NCBI RefSeq assembly: GCF_900007165.1
Contig: NZ_CYGY02000068.1
Coordinates: 62,001-126,000 of the forward strand
DNA length: 64,000 nt
Direction of reading: 5' to 3'
Origin: Paraburkholderia piptadeniae
Lineage (GTDB): Bacteria; Pseudomonadota; Gammaproteobacteria; Burkholderiales; Burkholderiaceae
A program made the position numbers and the translations under genes. The stretch's first letter is position 1. The number at the start of each line of letters is the position of its first letter. This document shows, piece after piece, positions 17,187 through 25,041 of this stretch. The notes beneath the pieces are model-generated. The model saw nothing but the letters and a program-made list of their open reading frames with translations, was not told the DNA's origin and made no database searches.

Positions 17187-18314
17187 TCAGACCTCGATCA
17201 ACTGCCTGGCAGCCTCCGGAAGTGCTGCGATCACGGCTTCTGTCATTGCCTTTGTACCGGCCGTTCCGCCGTATTCCATTGGCCGGATCGCTCCCCTGGC
17301 GAGAACCATTTCGAGGGCAGTCTCGATCATGCGCGCCCGACGCGCCAGATCCGGTTGATCGTGCCGGTCTGCAAGCCAGTCGAGCATCATTGCGCCCGAC
17401 AGGAACATGGCGCCAGGGTTGGCCTTGTCCAAACCGGCAATGTCGGGCGCCGTTCCATGTGCTGGCTGAAACAGGCCATGCTCGTCACCGACGTCTGCGG
17501 ATGGCGCCATTCCCATTCCGCCGATGAGCCCTGCTGCAAGATCGGAGAGGATGTCGCCAAACATGTTTTCGGTTACCAGAACGTCCAGCGTCCACGGCTT
17601 GTTGACCATCGTCAATGCCATCGCATCGACATACGCATGATCGGAGCGGACACCGCTGTACTGCTTAGCGACACTATCGAAGACCTCGCGAAAGAACGCC
17701 ATCGACGTGAAGACGTTTGCCTTGTCAACACAGGTGACGCGTGCTTCCTTTCCACGACGCTTCTGACGGACTTGAGCAAGCTCAAACGCAAACCGGCTTA
17801 CGCGTTCGGTGCCCGGTCGACTGATCTTCATCGTATCGAACGCTTCACCCGCGTCAGTCACTTCCCCGCGGCCACGCGCATAGAACAGACCCTCCGTCTG
17901 TTCGCGCACCAACACGAAGTCGATCGCTCTCGCTTTCTCATTGGAGAGTACCTGGGGAAGTCCGGCGAACCACCGGATCGGTCGAACACCCGCGTACAGG
18001 TCCAGTTCCATCCGCAGGTCGAGCTGCGGAATGGGTTCCGTGCCATCGGGGTAACGGACGTCCGGCCATCCCATCGCGCCAAACAGCACTGCATGGGCAT
18101 TACGCGCCGCGTCGAGCGTTCTTGCCGGCAAAGCCTCACCCCCTTTCGCATAGTGCTGTGCCCCAGCGTCGTAAGTGGTCAGCTTGAGGACGGGCCCCCT
18201 GTCCTGCTTCTGGGCCGCGTCGAGGAGCGCGACACAGGACTGGGTTACTTCGACGCCGATGCCATCGCCGGGCAGAACGGCAATCTCGAATACCGATGGG
18301 CTCACTTCAGACAT
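17187..18314 (-). CDS. Isocitrate/isopropylmalate dehydrogenase family protein (tartrate/D-malate dehydrogenase candidate)
   Basis: The 375-residue protein has the decarboxylating beta-hydroxyacid dehydrogenase signatures: 'LPGDGIGVEV' at the N-terminus, the substrate Arg region ('LRMELDLYAGVRPIR'), the catalytic Lys in 'VDKANVF', the metal Asp cluster 'NMFGDILSDLAAG' and the NAD loop 'PAHGTAPDIAG'. LeuB, tartrate dehydrogenase and D-malate dehydrogenase all look like this. No leuC or leuD lies nearby. The GntR gene is 40 bp upstream on the same strand, and glycerate genes follow on the other strand, so a tartrate or hydroxy-acid role is more likely than leucine synthesis. That is inference. 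Confidence 0.85.
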   Translation of the reverse strand: MSEVSPSVFEIAVLPGDGIGVEVTQSCVALLDAAQKQDRGPVLKLTTYDAGAQHYAKGGEALPARTLDAARNAHAVLFGAMGWPDVRYPDGTEPIPQLDLRMELDLYAGVRPIRWFAGLPQVLSNEKARAIDFVLVREQTEGLFYARGRGEVTDAGEAFDTMKISRPGTERVSRFAFELAQVRQKRRGKEARVTCVDKANVFTSMAFFREVFDSVAKQYSGVRSDHAYVDAMALTMVNKPWTLDVLVTENMFGDILSDLAAGLIGGMGMAPSADVGDEHGLFQPAHGTAPDIAGLDKANPGAMFLSGAMMLDWLADRHDQPDLARRARMIETALEMVLARGAIRPMEYGGTAGTKAMTEAVIAALPEAARQLIEV

Positions 18315-18354
18315 GTCTCCGATCCTTCGTTGAATAGGGTGGGTTCAATACCGA

Positions 18355-19059
18355 CTACAGTGAACTGAGTCCCGACCGCTGCAGCAGCCCCAGGAGCTCC
18401 TCTTTCGCCCGCTCACGGTGAGCGCGTTGTATGGCACCGGCTTTGCCGACGTCGCCCTTTAGCAACGCCGAAACCAGAGCCTGATGTTCCTTTGTGGAGT
18501 GGACGGGTTTAGGGCGAATGCGCAGGGTGACCATCCTCGCCCTGTGCGCCCGGTCCCAGAAATTGAGCACCACGGCGCGAAGCATCTCGTTGCCACAGAG
18601 TTCAAGCAGATGGGTGTGGAAGCGCTCGTCTGCGATGGCCCATGCGTCGAGATCGTCGCGCTTGAGGGCCTCGTCCATCGCCTGCGTGGCGAGCATGAGC
18701 GGCTGCAGCTGCTCGCGCGTCAGGCCACGTGCGGCGACCAGCTCTGCGGCGGTCGCTTCCAGTGAAGTGAGGATCTGGTAAATCTGCTGCATGTCGTCAG
18801 GCGAGACTGGAAGCACCCGCATTCCGTGACGGGGCATGACCTTTATCAGTCCGTCCTGCTGAAGCCTCATTAAGGCCTCCCGCACGGGGGTGCGGCTCAT
18901 ACCCAGTTCCTCCGAGACGTCGGCCTCGGTCGCCTGGAAACCGGCAGGCCAGACGTTGTCCAGGATCCTGCGTTTCATGACCACATACGCTGTAGCGCTC
19001 ATCTTCCCTGCGAGCGCGTCTGTCTCGGCCAATCTGGACATTGTGTTCGTCGGCGCCAT
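18355..19059 (-). CDS. GntR family regulator with FCD domain
   Basis: The start is the ATG at 19059, supported by AGAGGAAA just upstream; the frame is open 18 codons further. The 234-residue protein has the GntR winged helix at about residues 25-85 ('EADVSEELGMSRTPVREALMRLQQDGL') and an all-helical FCD effector domain that normally binds a carboxylate with a metal ion. It precedes the isopropylmalate-type dehydrogenase by 40 bp and is divergent from the broken MFS gene, so it probably controls this locus. Confidence 0.92.
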   Translation of the reverse strand: MAPTNTMSRLAETDALAGKMSATAYVVMKRRILDNVWPAGFQATEADVSEELGMSRTPVREALMRLQQDGLIKVMPRHGMRVLPVSPDDMQQIYQILTSLEATAAELVAARGLTREQLQPLMLATQAMDEALKRDDLDAWAIADERFHTHLLELCGNEMLRAVVLNFWDRAHRARMVTLRIRPKPVHSTKEHQALVSALLKGDVGKAGAIQRAHRERAKEELLGLLQRSGLSSL

Positions 19060-19120
19060 CTGGCTTTCCTCTTGCCCGTCTAGGTGAAAATCAGTACGAA
19101 TATGATATCGCATGCAACAA

Positions 19121-19128
19121 CGTATACG
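19121..19128. promoter_or_regulatory. CGTATACG palindrome, possible GntR operator
   Basis: A perfect 8-bp palindrome lies in the AT-rich divergent gap between the GntR gene and the MFS remnant, 62 bp upstream of the GntR start. FCD-type GntR operators are often short palindromes of this kind. It is short enough to occur by chance. Confidence 0.3.
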
Positions 19129-19195
19129 CTAACATATTTTTAAGATTGCTGACCCGGGTGGACCTGTAGCCCGACAAAACAGGAGACATGGCGGC

Positions 19196-19453
19196 ATGGA
19201 TACAAGCGTAGGCAAAGCCACGCTGGGACGCGTGACGACGGTCCTCGTACCGTTTCTGATGTTTTGCTACCTGGTATCGTTTATCGATCGCGTCAACGTA
19301 GGCTTCGCCGCCTTGCAGATGAATCGGGATATCGGCATCAGTCCTTCCGTCTTCGGACTTGGCTCAGGCCTTTTCTTCCTCAGCTATTTTTTATTTGAGG
19401 TACTGGCAGCGAAAGCTGCGGATGTGGGATTGGAATTCGCGACGGGATCGTAG
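19196..19453 (+). pseudogene. Truncated MFS transporter (N-terminal remnant, ACS family)
   Basis: The first 70 residues match the start of anion:cation symporter family carriers. 'FIDRVNVGFAALQMNRDIGIS' and 'GLGSGLFFLSYFLFEV' parallel the intact gene at 23612, and a ribosome site (AGGAG) precedes the ATG. After 'FEV' the similarity ends, and the frame stops 15 residues later; a normal protein has about 430 residues. Only about two membrane helices remain, so it cannot transport. The rest of the gene was probably lost by deletion between here and the second glycerate kinase. Confidence 0.8.
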
Positions 19454-19892
19454 ATTTGCTGGTACACCATTGTCTCCGTTGCCCGGACGGGCTTATATGC
19501 TTGAGACGAATGTACGCAACCACAGCTGCTCACATGAAATACTTTCTTTGACTACGGGATATTGACCATTCCTATATCGGGGGAAAAGCGCATCCTGCTC
19601 CGTCCAGCTCCTGTGCTAAACACCGTCGTTGTATGTGACGTGCCTCGCTGAACGGGAAAGGGTTGTTGACGTTCTTTCAATTATCAAAACACGCGTCAAC
19701 GTTGAAGATAGCAACGCACAGGCCGGTACTGCGGCGCCCCCCAGTGTCATCCTCGCCAGCGTATATAGAAGACTGACGCCCGGGAACGAAGTGCGCGACG
19801 CGTGTGGCGGCGCACTTCGCCGCCTGCCTGGCCCCCTGGATTATGCAGTGTCCCGATACGCATGCAGTCGGTGCGAACGGGACGAACGCAGA
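19454..19892. other. Scar region between MFS remnant and glycerate kinase
   Basis: About 440 bp show no recognisable gene. The frame of the following kinase is open from 19629, but its first 88 codons have no similarity to the family. This is probably residual DNA from the event that deleted most of the MFS gene. Confidence 0.5.
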
Positions 19893-21095
19893 ATGATTAA
19901 GACTATGGACCTGACCCGTTGTACGCCTAGCGAAGCCCTGGAATCGGATCGACCAAGGATTGTCCTTACTCCCGATTCGTTCAAAGGATCGCTAAGCGCA
20001 CCAGACGTCGCGCGCTCGATGTCGATTGGCATCCGACGCGTACTTCCGGGCGCAGACATTGTTGAACTACCCATTGCAGACGGTGGAGAAGGAACCATCG
20101 ACGCCTTGCTCAGTGCCGGCGGTATCGAACACCAGGTGACCGTACGTTCAGCCCGGGGAGTTAGCAAGTCAGCGCGCATCGCTGTCCTCCCGGACGGTAC
20201 GGGCGTGGTAGAGATTGCGGAAATCGTCGGAATTACAGATGGCGATGGGATGGCCGTATCGCTTGGCGAGCGTACGACGCTCGGCGTCGGCGACGCGATC
20301 CTTGCCCTTCTGGACATGGGTGTCAACCGGATCCATGTCGGCCTGGGTGGCAGCAGCACCTCAGACGCTGGCGCGGGAATGCTTGTCGCGTTGGGCGTGA
20401 GCCTCACGGATTTCCAGGGGAACGTTGTTGAGCCTTTGCCGGACCGACTCGGCCGCGTCGCCCACGTCGACGTCTCAGGACTGGACTCCCGGCTGGACGG
20501 GACCGAGATCATCCTGCTTTGTGACGTCGACAATCCTCTGACCGGCCCCAACGGGGCAGCTGCAATCTTCGGCGCCCAGAAAGGCGGAACACCGGAACAG
20601 CTCGCCACGATTGACGATGCGATATCCCGCTACGCGAATCTGCTGGAACGGTCGATCGGTATCAGCGCCGCCCAGAAACACGGCGCCGGCGCTGCCGGTG
20701 GGCTCGGCTTCGCCCTTCTTCTGTTGGGCGCGTCCGCCAAAAACGGTGCGACTGTAGTCCTTGAAGCGCAGCAGTTCGGTGAAGCATTGTGCGGCGCCGA
20801 CTGGCACCTCACCGGAGAGGGCCGGTCTGATCTTCAATCGCTGCGCGGCAAGGCACCCGCCATTGCGGCGATGCTAGCCTCCGATGCCGGCGTCCCCTCC
20901 ACGTTGATCTCGGGCAGCATTGACCCCGATGCATTGCCGGCGCTAGCCCAGCGGTTTGCCGGATGCTTCTCGATTGCGCCCGGGCCGGTGTCCCTCGAGT
21001 TCGCTATCGAGAATGCCGCGGTCTTTATAGCGAACACAACGGAGCAGGCTACCCGCCTGCGGTTCACCGGATGTCGCCACATGTCACGGTCATGA
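19893..21095 (+). CDS. garK: Glycerate kinase (GarK/GlxK family), copy 2
   Basis: The start chosen is the ATG at 19893, with 19905 as an alternative; neither has a strong ribosome site. From 'RIVLTPDSFKGSLSA' onward it carries the same motifs as copy 1 (7323): 'ELPIADGGEGTIDAL', 'GLGGSSTSDAGAGM', 'AGAAGGLGFALLLLGAS' and 'GEGRSDLQS'. It would phosphorylate D-glycerate to 2-phosphoglycerate. Here the kinase precedes the hydroxypyruvate reductase (125 bp gap), the reverse of copy 1, and no terminator intervenes, so the two are probably co-transcribed. Confidence 0.92.
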   Translation: MIKTMDLTRCTPSEALESDRPRIVLTPDSFKGSLSAPDVARSMSIGIRRVLPGADIVELPIADGGEGTIDALLSAGGIEHQVTVRSARGVSKSARIAVLPDGTGVVEIAEIVGITDGDGMAVSLGERTTLGVGDAILALLDMGVNRIHVGLGGSSTSDAGAGMLVALGVSLTDFQGNVVEPLPDRLGRVAHVDVSGLDSRLDGTEIILLCDVDNPLTGPNGAAAIFGAQKGGTPEQLATIDDAISRYANLLERSIGISAAQKHGAGAAGGLGFALLLLGASAKNGATVVLEAQQFGEALCGADWHLTGEGRSDLQSLRGKAPAIAAMLASDAGVPSTLISGSIDPDALPALAQRFAGCFSIAPGPVSLEFAIENAAVFIANTTEQATRLRFTGCRHMSRS

Positions 21096-21220
21096 GACGC
21101 GACTTTCCATCCGAGACACACGTCTTGACGATCCGTCAACCAACTCTCGTTCCGGCTACGTCAAACTAGCGGGATACTTTCCATACGCAGCTCCCGCAAG
21201 GACAGCAGCAAGGGACTCAC

Positions 21221-22204
21221 ATGTCAGATTCGTCATCCCCCATCAAGATTGTCTTCCTTGACCGCGCGACGATTCCTCCGTCCACCCGGTTGAAGGAGCT
21301 TCCCTTCCCTCACGAACTGCTGGTCTTTGAAAAGACCGCCGCAAACGAAGTCGCAGATAGAATTCGCTCTGCAGACATCGTCATCACCAACAAGGTGAAA
21401 CTGAGCAAGGAGGATCTCGCAGGTGCAGCGAGTCTCAAGCTCATCGCGATTGCTGCGACCGGCACGGACAATGTCGACCTGGCCGTATGCGCCGAGCGGA
21501 AAATCGCTGTCTGTAACGTCCGCAACTACGCGACCCACACTGTCCCGGAGCACACATTCGCCCTGATCTTCGCATTGCGTCGCAGTCTCGCGGCTTACCG
21601 CGATGCCGTACGTGCCGGGCGGTGGGCCGAATCCGGCCAGTTCTGCTTTTTTGACTTTCCGATTCGTGACCTCGCCGGCTCGACCATCGGGATCGTGGGC
21701 GACGGCGCGCTCGGCACTGCTACAGCAAACATCGCGCGCGCGTTAGGCCTGCGTGTTCTCTTCTCGGCCTACAAGGGCCGCACCGACATGGGCCCCCTTT
21801 ACACGCCCTTCGAGGAGGTTCTGCAGGAATCCGACATCATCACGCTGCATTGTCCGCTCACCGGCTCGACTCGCAACCTCATCGCCGATGCCGAGTTCGC
21901 GCTTATGAAACGCAAGCCGATCCTGGTGAACACCGCACGCGGCGGCCTCGTCGATGAGCAGGCGCTCGTCCGGGCCTTGAAATCGAACCAGATTTCAGGG
22001 GCGGGGTTCGACGTTGTCACCGAGGAGCCGCTGCGTCGCGACCACCCGTTCGCCACGATCCTGGATCATCCAGGCTTCATCCTCACACCACATGTTGCGT
22101 GGGCAAGTGAGGAGGCCATCCAGACGCTCGCGGACCAGCTGGTGGACAACGTCGCAGCATTCGTGCAGGGCACGCCGCGGAACATTGTCGCGCGCACCGC
22201 GTAG
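21221..22204 (+). CDS. D-2-hydroxyacid dehydrogenase, probable hydroxypyruvate/glyoxylate reductase (copy 2)
   Basis: The 327-residue protein starts at an ATG with AAGGGA upstream. It has the same length and same catalytic residues as copy 1 (R240, E269, H291; nucleotide motif at 160-165). Residues 95-169 and 171-198 are identical between the copies, while the DNA differs at many third codon positions, so the duplication is old and the protein has been held constant by selection. It reduces hydroxypyruvate or glyoxylate, or oxidises glycerate, next to a glycerate kinase. It is followed by the conserved 62-nt block with terminator. Confidence 0.92.
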   Translation: MSDSSSPIKIVFLDRATIPPSTRLKELPFPHELLVFEKTAANEVADRIRSADIVITNKVKLSKEDLAGAASLKLIAIAATGTDNVDLAVCAERKIAVCNVRNYATHTVPEHTFALIFALRRSLAAYRDAVRAGRWAESGQFCFFDFPIRDLAGSTIGIVGDGALGTATANIARALGLRVLFSAYKGRTDMGPLYTPFEEVLQESDIITLHCPLTGSTRNLIADAEFALMKRKPILVNTARGGLVDEQALVRALKSNQISGAGFDVVTEEPLRRDHPFATILDHPGFILTPHVAWASEEAIQTLADQLVDNVAAFVQGTPRNIVARTA

Positions 22205-22256
22205 CCCCTGACTTTTTTCCTGGTCGTCGGACTGGACATTTTTTGCCAGGGTGTGT

Positions 22257-22318
22257 GAGAGCGCCTGGGCCCATGTGAGGCTGACATGGTTGACCGCACC
22301 GAAGGTGCGGTTTTTTTT
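22257..22318 (+). repeat. 62-nt conserved 3' block behind hydroxypyruvate reductase, copy 2
   Basis: It is 57/62 identical to 7007-7068. It keeps the inner 6-bp dyad CCATGT-GAGGCTG-ACATGG and the terminator stem and T8. The two differences in the terminator fall in its loop, so pairing is preserved. Confidence 0.75.
22294..22318 (+). terminator. Rho-independent terminator after hydroxypyruvate reductase copy 2
   Basis: CCGCACC-GAA-GGTGCGG followed by eight T is a strong intrinsic terminator. It ends the kinase-reductase transcript before the lactonase gene. Confidence 0.9.
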
Positions 22319-22458
22319 ACCGCCCTACCGCCCCACAGGCCACGCCGGCGCATCTTCCGTCGACTGTGGCAGTGCACACCGCGCCGCCCGAAGCCGCCGG
22401 ACGTGCGCTGCCCCATCCTCCGAAGCAAGGCGGGTGCACCCTTTCCACGCCGGCAAGG

Positions 22459-22482
22459 GTGCTTGAAAAAACTGCGATTATC
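22459..22482 (+). promoter_or_regulatory. GTGCTTGA-N8-CGATTATC element, copy A
   Basis: The 24-bp composite motif lies 65 bp upstream of the SMP-30 gene start. The same two 8-mers with the same 8-nt spacing occur at 30509-30532 and 33730-33753. Its orientation relative to the downstream gene is the same as at 30509. Confidence 0.55.
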
Positions 22483-22547
22483 AGCGGCCGTGTTCTATCT
22501 CAAGATATGCATACAGGCTTTCCGCCAGCATAAAGAGGACATGGTCA

Positions 22548-23555
22548 ATGATGCCCTATCCCGTCCCAGGAGACTTTCGTGTTCCCTATGACGACCTTCA
22601 CGTTGTCGCGCGCAATCTCGTGCGACCCGAATGCGTACTTGCATTCGACGACGGCTCCCTGATCGCCGCCCACGGTAGCGGCGGATACTCACTGGTCAGT
22701 TCGACCGGGGACGTGACGCACTACGTCGAACGTACGGGTGGCGACAGGCGCTATGTGCCTAACGGCATCGCGCTTGCCCCCGATGGGCGGGTGCTCTTCG
22801 CCGACCTCGGAAGCAGGTACGGCGGTATTTTCTCGATCGACCGCCAGGGTGGGCTGGCCACCGTAGTCGATGCGATCGACGGCGTTGCCTTGCCGCCCAG
22901 CAATTTCGTGATGGTCGACGAGCATGACCTGCTGTGGCTCACGGTCAGCACGCGAAACGTACCGCGCAGCAGGTCGTGGAATCACAAGGTGCGAGATGGT
23001 TTCATTGCCGTCATAGGTCGCAACGATTCACGGATACTTGCGGATGACCTCGGCTACACCAACGAAATCGCATTCACGGCCGACAGGCGCTGGGTCTACG
23101 TGAATGAAACGTACGCCCAGCGTATCAGCCGTTTCCCTTTGAACGGAACAGCAGACCAGCCTCAACTGGGGCCACGCGAAACCGTTGCGCAACTGTATGG
23201 CGCAGATCTGCCCGATGGACTGGCTTTTGATTCTCACGGCGGGCTCTGGGTGACTTGCATCGCAAGCAACAAGGTGCTCCTCGTGCGCCCGGACGGCGAC
23301 GTGCAAACAGTGGTAGACGACGGCGACCCCGTTCACATCGAGCGAATTACCAAAGGCGTTCGCGACGGAACGCTCGAACATGCGGACATGCAAACGCCCG
23401 GCAACTCACGGCTGGGCAACGTCTCGAGCATTGCTTTCGGCGGTCCGGACATGTGCACGGCCTATCTCGGCTGCCTTCTTGACGACTGCATTCGCAGTTT
23501 CCGCTCACCCGTACCGGGGTTACCACTTCCGCACCGGAACCGCCGCATCCGATAA
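22548..23555 (+). CDS. SMP-30/gluconolactonase family protein
   Basis: The 335-residue beta-propeller protein shows the likely metal ligands of the SMP-30 family: Glu in 'VRPECVLAF', Asn in 'PNGIALAPDG' and 'YTNEIAFT', and Asp in 'LPDGLAFDSHGGLWV'. These enzymes hydrolyse sugar-acid lactones. It has no signal peptide, so it is probably cytoplasmic. GAGGA at 22535 serves the ATG at 22548 (ATGATG). It lies between the glycerate genes and an MFS carrier, so it may open a lactone of an aldonic or aldaric acid imported by that carrier. The substrate is inferred from context only. Confidence 0.87.
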   Translation: MMPYPVPGDFRVPYDDLHVVARNLVRPECVLAFDDGSLIAAHGSGGYSLVSSTGDVTHYVERTGGDRRYVPNGIALAPDGRVLFADLGSRYGGIFSIDRQGGLATVVDAIDGVALPPSNFVMVDEHDLLWLTVSTRNVPRSRSWNHKVRDGFIAVIGRNDSRILADDLGYTNEIAFTADRRWVYVNETYAQRISRFPLNGTADQPQLGPRETVAQLYGADLPDGLAFDSHGGLWVTCIASNKVLLVRPDGDVQTVVDDGDPVHIERITKGVRDGTLEHADMQTPGNSRLGNVSSIAFGGPDMCTAYLGCLLDDCIRSFRSPVPGLPLPHRNRRIR

Positions 23556-23611
23556 CACATTCCCGGTGCTACGTACGCCGCGAGAACCTTCCTAACGCAT
23601 CACAGGAGACG

Positions 23612-24949
23612 ATGATGCCCGACATTGAAGCCCGAACGATGCGCAAGGTTCTGCGCAGATTCGTTCCCCTACTCACCCTGTGTTTTGTCGTCGCATTCCT
23701 TGATCGTGTCAACGTCGGATTTGCGGCATTGACCATGAATCGGGATCTCGGCATCTCTGCTTCCACTTTCGGCCTGGCGGCGGGACTCTTCTTTGTCAGT
23801 TACTTTGTATTCGAAGTCCCGTCGAACATCCTTCTGGAACGCGTTGGAGCCCGCCGATGGATCGCGCGCATCATGTTCACCTGGGGACTCTGCTCGGCAG
23901 CAACGGCATTCGTTCAGGGTGCGTCATCGTTCTACACGGTCCGCATTCTCCTGGGCGCTGCTGAAGCTGGCTTTTTTCCGGGTATCGTGTTCTTCCTGAC
24001 ATTGTGGGTACCGGCATCCTATCGTGCGCGAGTCATCGGTGGTTTCATGGCTGCGATGCCAGTCGCAAGCGTGATCGGTTCGCCGCTGTCCGGGTATCTG
24101 ATGTCGCTGGACGGACTGTTTGGCCTCGCCGGATGGCAGGTGATGTTCCTCATCGAAGCGGTGCCGTCTCTGGTACTGGCCGTCGCCGTCTGGAAAATCC
24201 TCTGCGATTCCCCTAGACACGCCGAATGGCTCAGCAACGACGAACGCAACTGGCTGACTTCCACGCTTGAGGCTGAGAGGGCTTCCCGCGCACCGGCCGT
24301 TCAGCATAGCGTCCTGGGGCTGTTCCGAAGCCCGCTGGTGCTCTTCACCGCACTCGCCTATTTCGGTGTCACCGGCTTCAACTACGGCATGAGCTTCTTC
24401 CTGCCGCAGATTGTGAAAGGCTTCGATCTGACGATCCGCCAGGTTGGCTACGTCAGCGCCCTGCCATTTCTGGCTGGCGCCATCGGAATGATCTTCTGCA
24501 GCAAGCACTCAGACAGGACGGGGGAGCGGCGTGCGCACCTGCTTGTTCCCCTCGTCCTTGCAGTCGTGGGTCTCGCCGGATCGACCCTTGTAACAGGGTC
24601 CGGCACGAAGCTTTTCCTGCTGTGCATAGCGAGCTTCGGCGTGTTTTCAGCATTGCCCGTCTTCTGGACCATTGCGCCACGCCTGCTTGGTCCGGCAACT
24701 GCAGCGGCCGGCATCGCACTGATTAATTCTCTCGGCAACCTGTCTGGCTTCGTCGACCCGTACGCTGTCGGGGTATTGAAGGATGCGACGGGGAGCTTCG
24801 ACGCTGGCATGCAACTGATTGCCGCCTTCGGTGCTCTCGCGATTGTCATTCTCTTCTTCGTGACGAGAGGCAATCGGGTCTCCGGCGATCATCCTGGCCG
24901 TGAGAATGCGCAGGCCCAGAAAAACCTGATGCGCACACAGGCGCACTGA
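23612..24949 (+). CDS. MFS transporter, anion:cation symporter (ACS) family
   Basis: The 445-residue, 12-helix carrier has 'FLDRVNVGFAALTMNRDLGIS' after helix 1 and 'FEVPSNILLERVGARRWIAR' in loop 2-3, as in tartrate, galactarate, glucarate and phthalate carriers of the ACS family. The start has AGGAGA at 23605. It lies 56 bp behind the SMP-30 gene and is probably co-transcribed with it. The truncated gene at 19196 is a close relative, so this copy may have replaced its function. A hydroxy-carboxylate substrate is likely. Confidence 0.92.
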   Translation: MMPDIEARTMRKVLRRFVPLLTLCFVVAFLDRVNVGFAALTMNRDLGISASTFGLAAGLFFVSYFVFEVPSNILLERVGARRWIARIMFTWGLCSAATAFVQGASSFYTVRILLGAAEAGFFPGIVFFLTLWVPASYRARVIGGFMAAMPVASVIGSPLSGYLMSLDGLFGLAGWQVMFLIEAVPSLVLAVAVWKILCDSPRHAEWLSNDERNWLTSTLEAERASRAPAVQHSVLGLFRSPLVLFTALAYFGVTGFNYGMSFFLPQIVKGFDLTIRQVGYVSALPFLAGAIGMIFCSKHSDRTGERRAHLLVPLVLAVVGLAGSTLVTGSGTKLFLLCIASFGVFSALPVFWTIAPRLLGPATAAAGIALINSLGNLSGFVDPYAVGVLKDATGSFDAGMQLIAAFGALAIVILFFVTRGNRVSGDHPGRENAQAQKNLMRTQAH

Positions 24950-25041
24950 TTTCAACCTTGATCCCCTAGGCTTCTACCCGTCCGTCGGACGGCTGCCGCG
25001 CCATTTTGCCGTCATAACACAGGCAGTACACGGAGACATCA

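Noticed and set aside
17187..18314. Leucine biosynthesis leuB
   Set aside because: No leuC/leuD or leuA nearby; GntR regulation and glycerate neighbours favour a catabolic relative.
19629..19892. 88-codon N-terminal extension of glycerate kinase copy 2
   Set aside because: No similarity to the family or to copy 1, and composition unlike a domain; the kinase most likely starts at 19893 or 19905.
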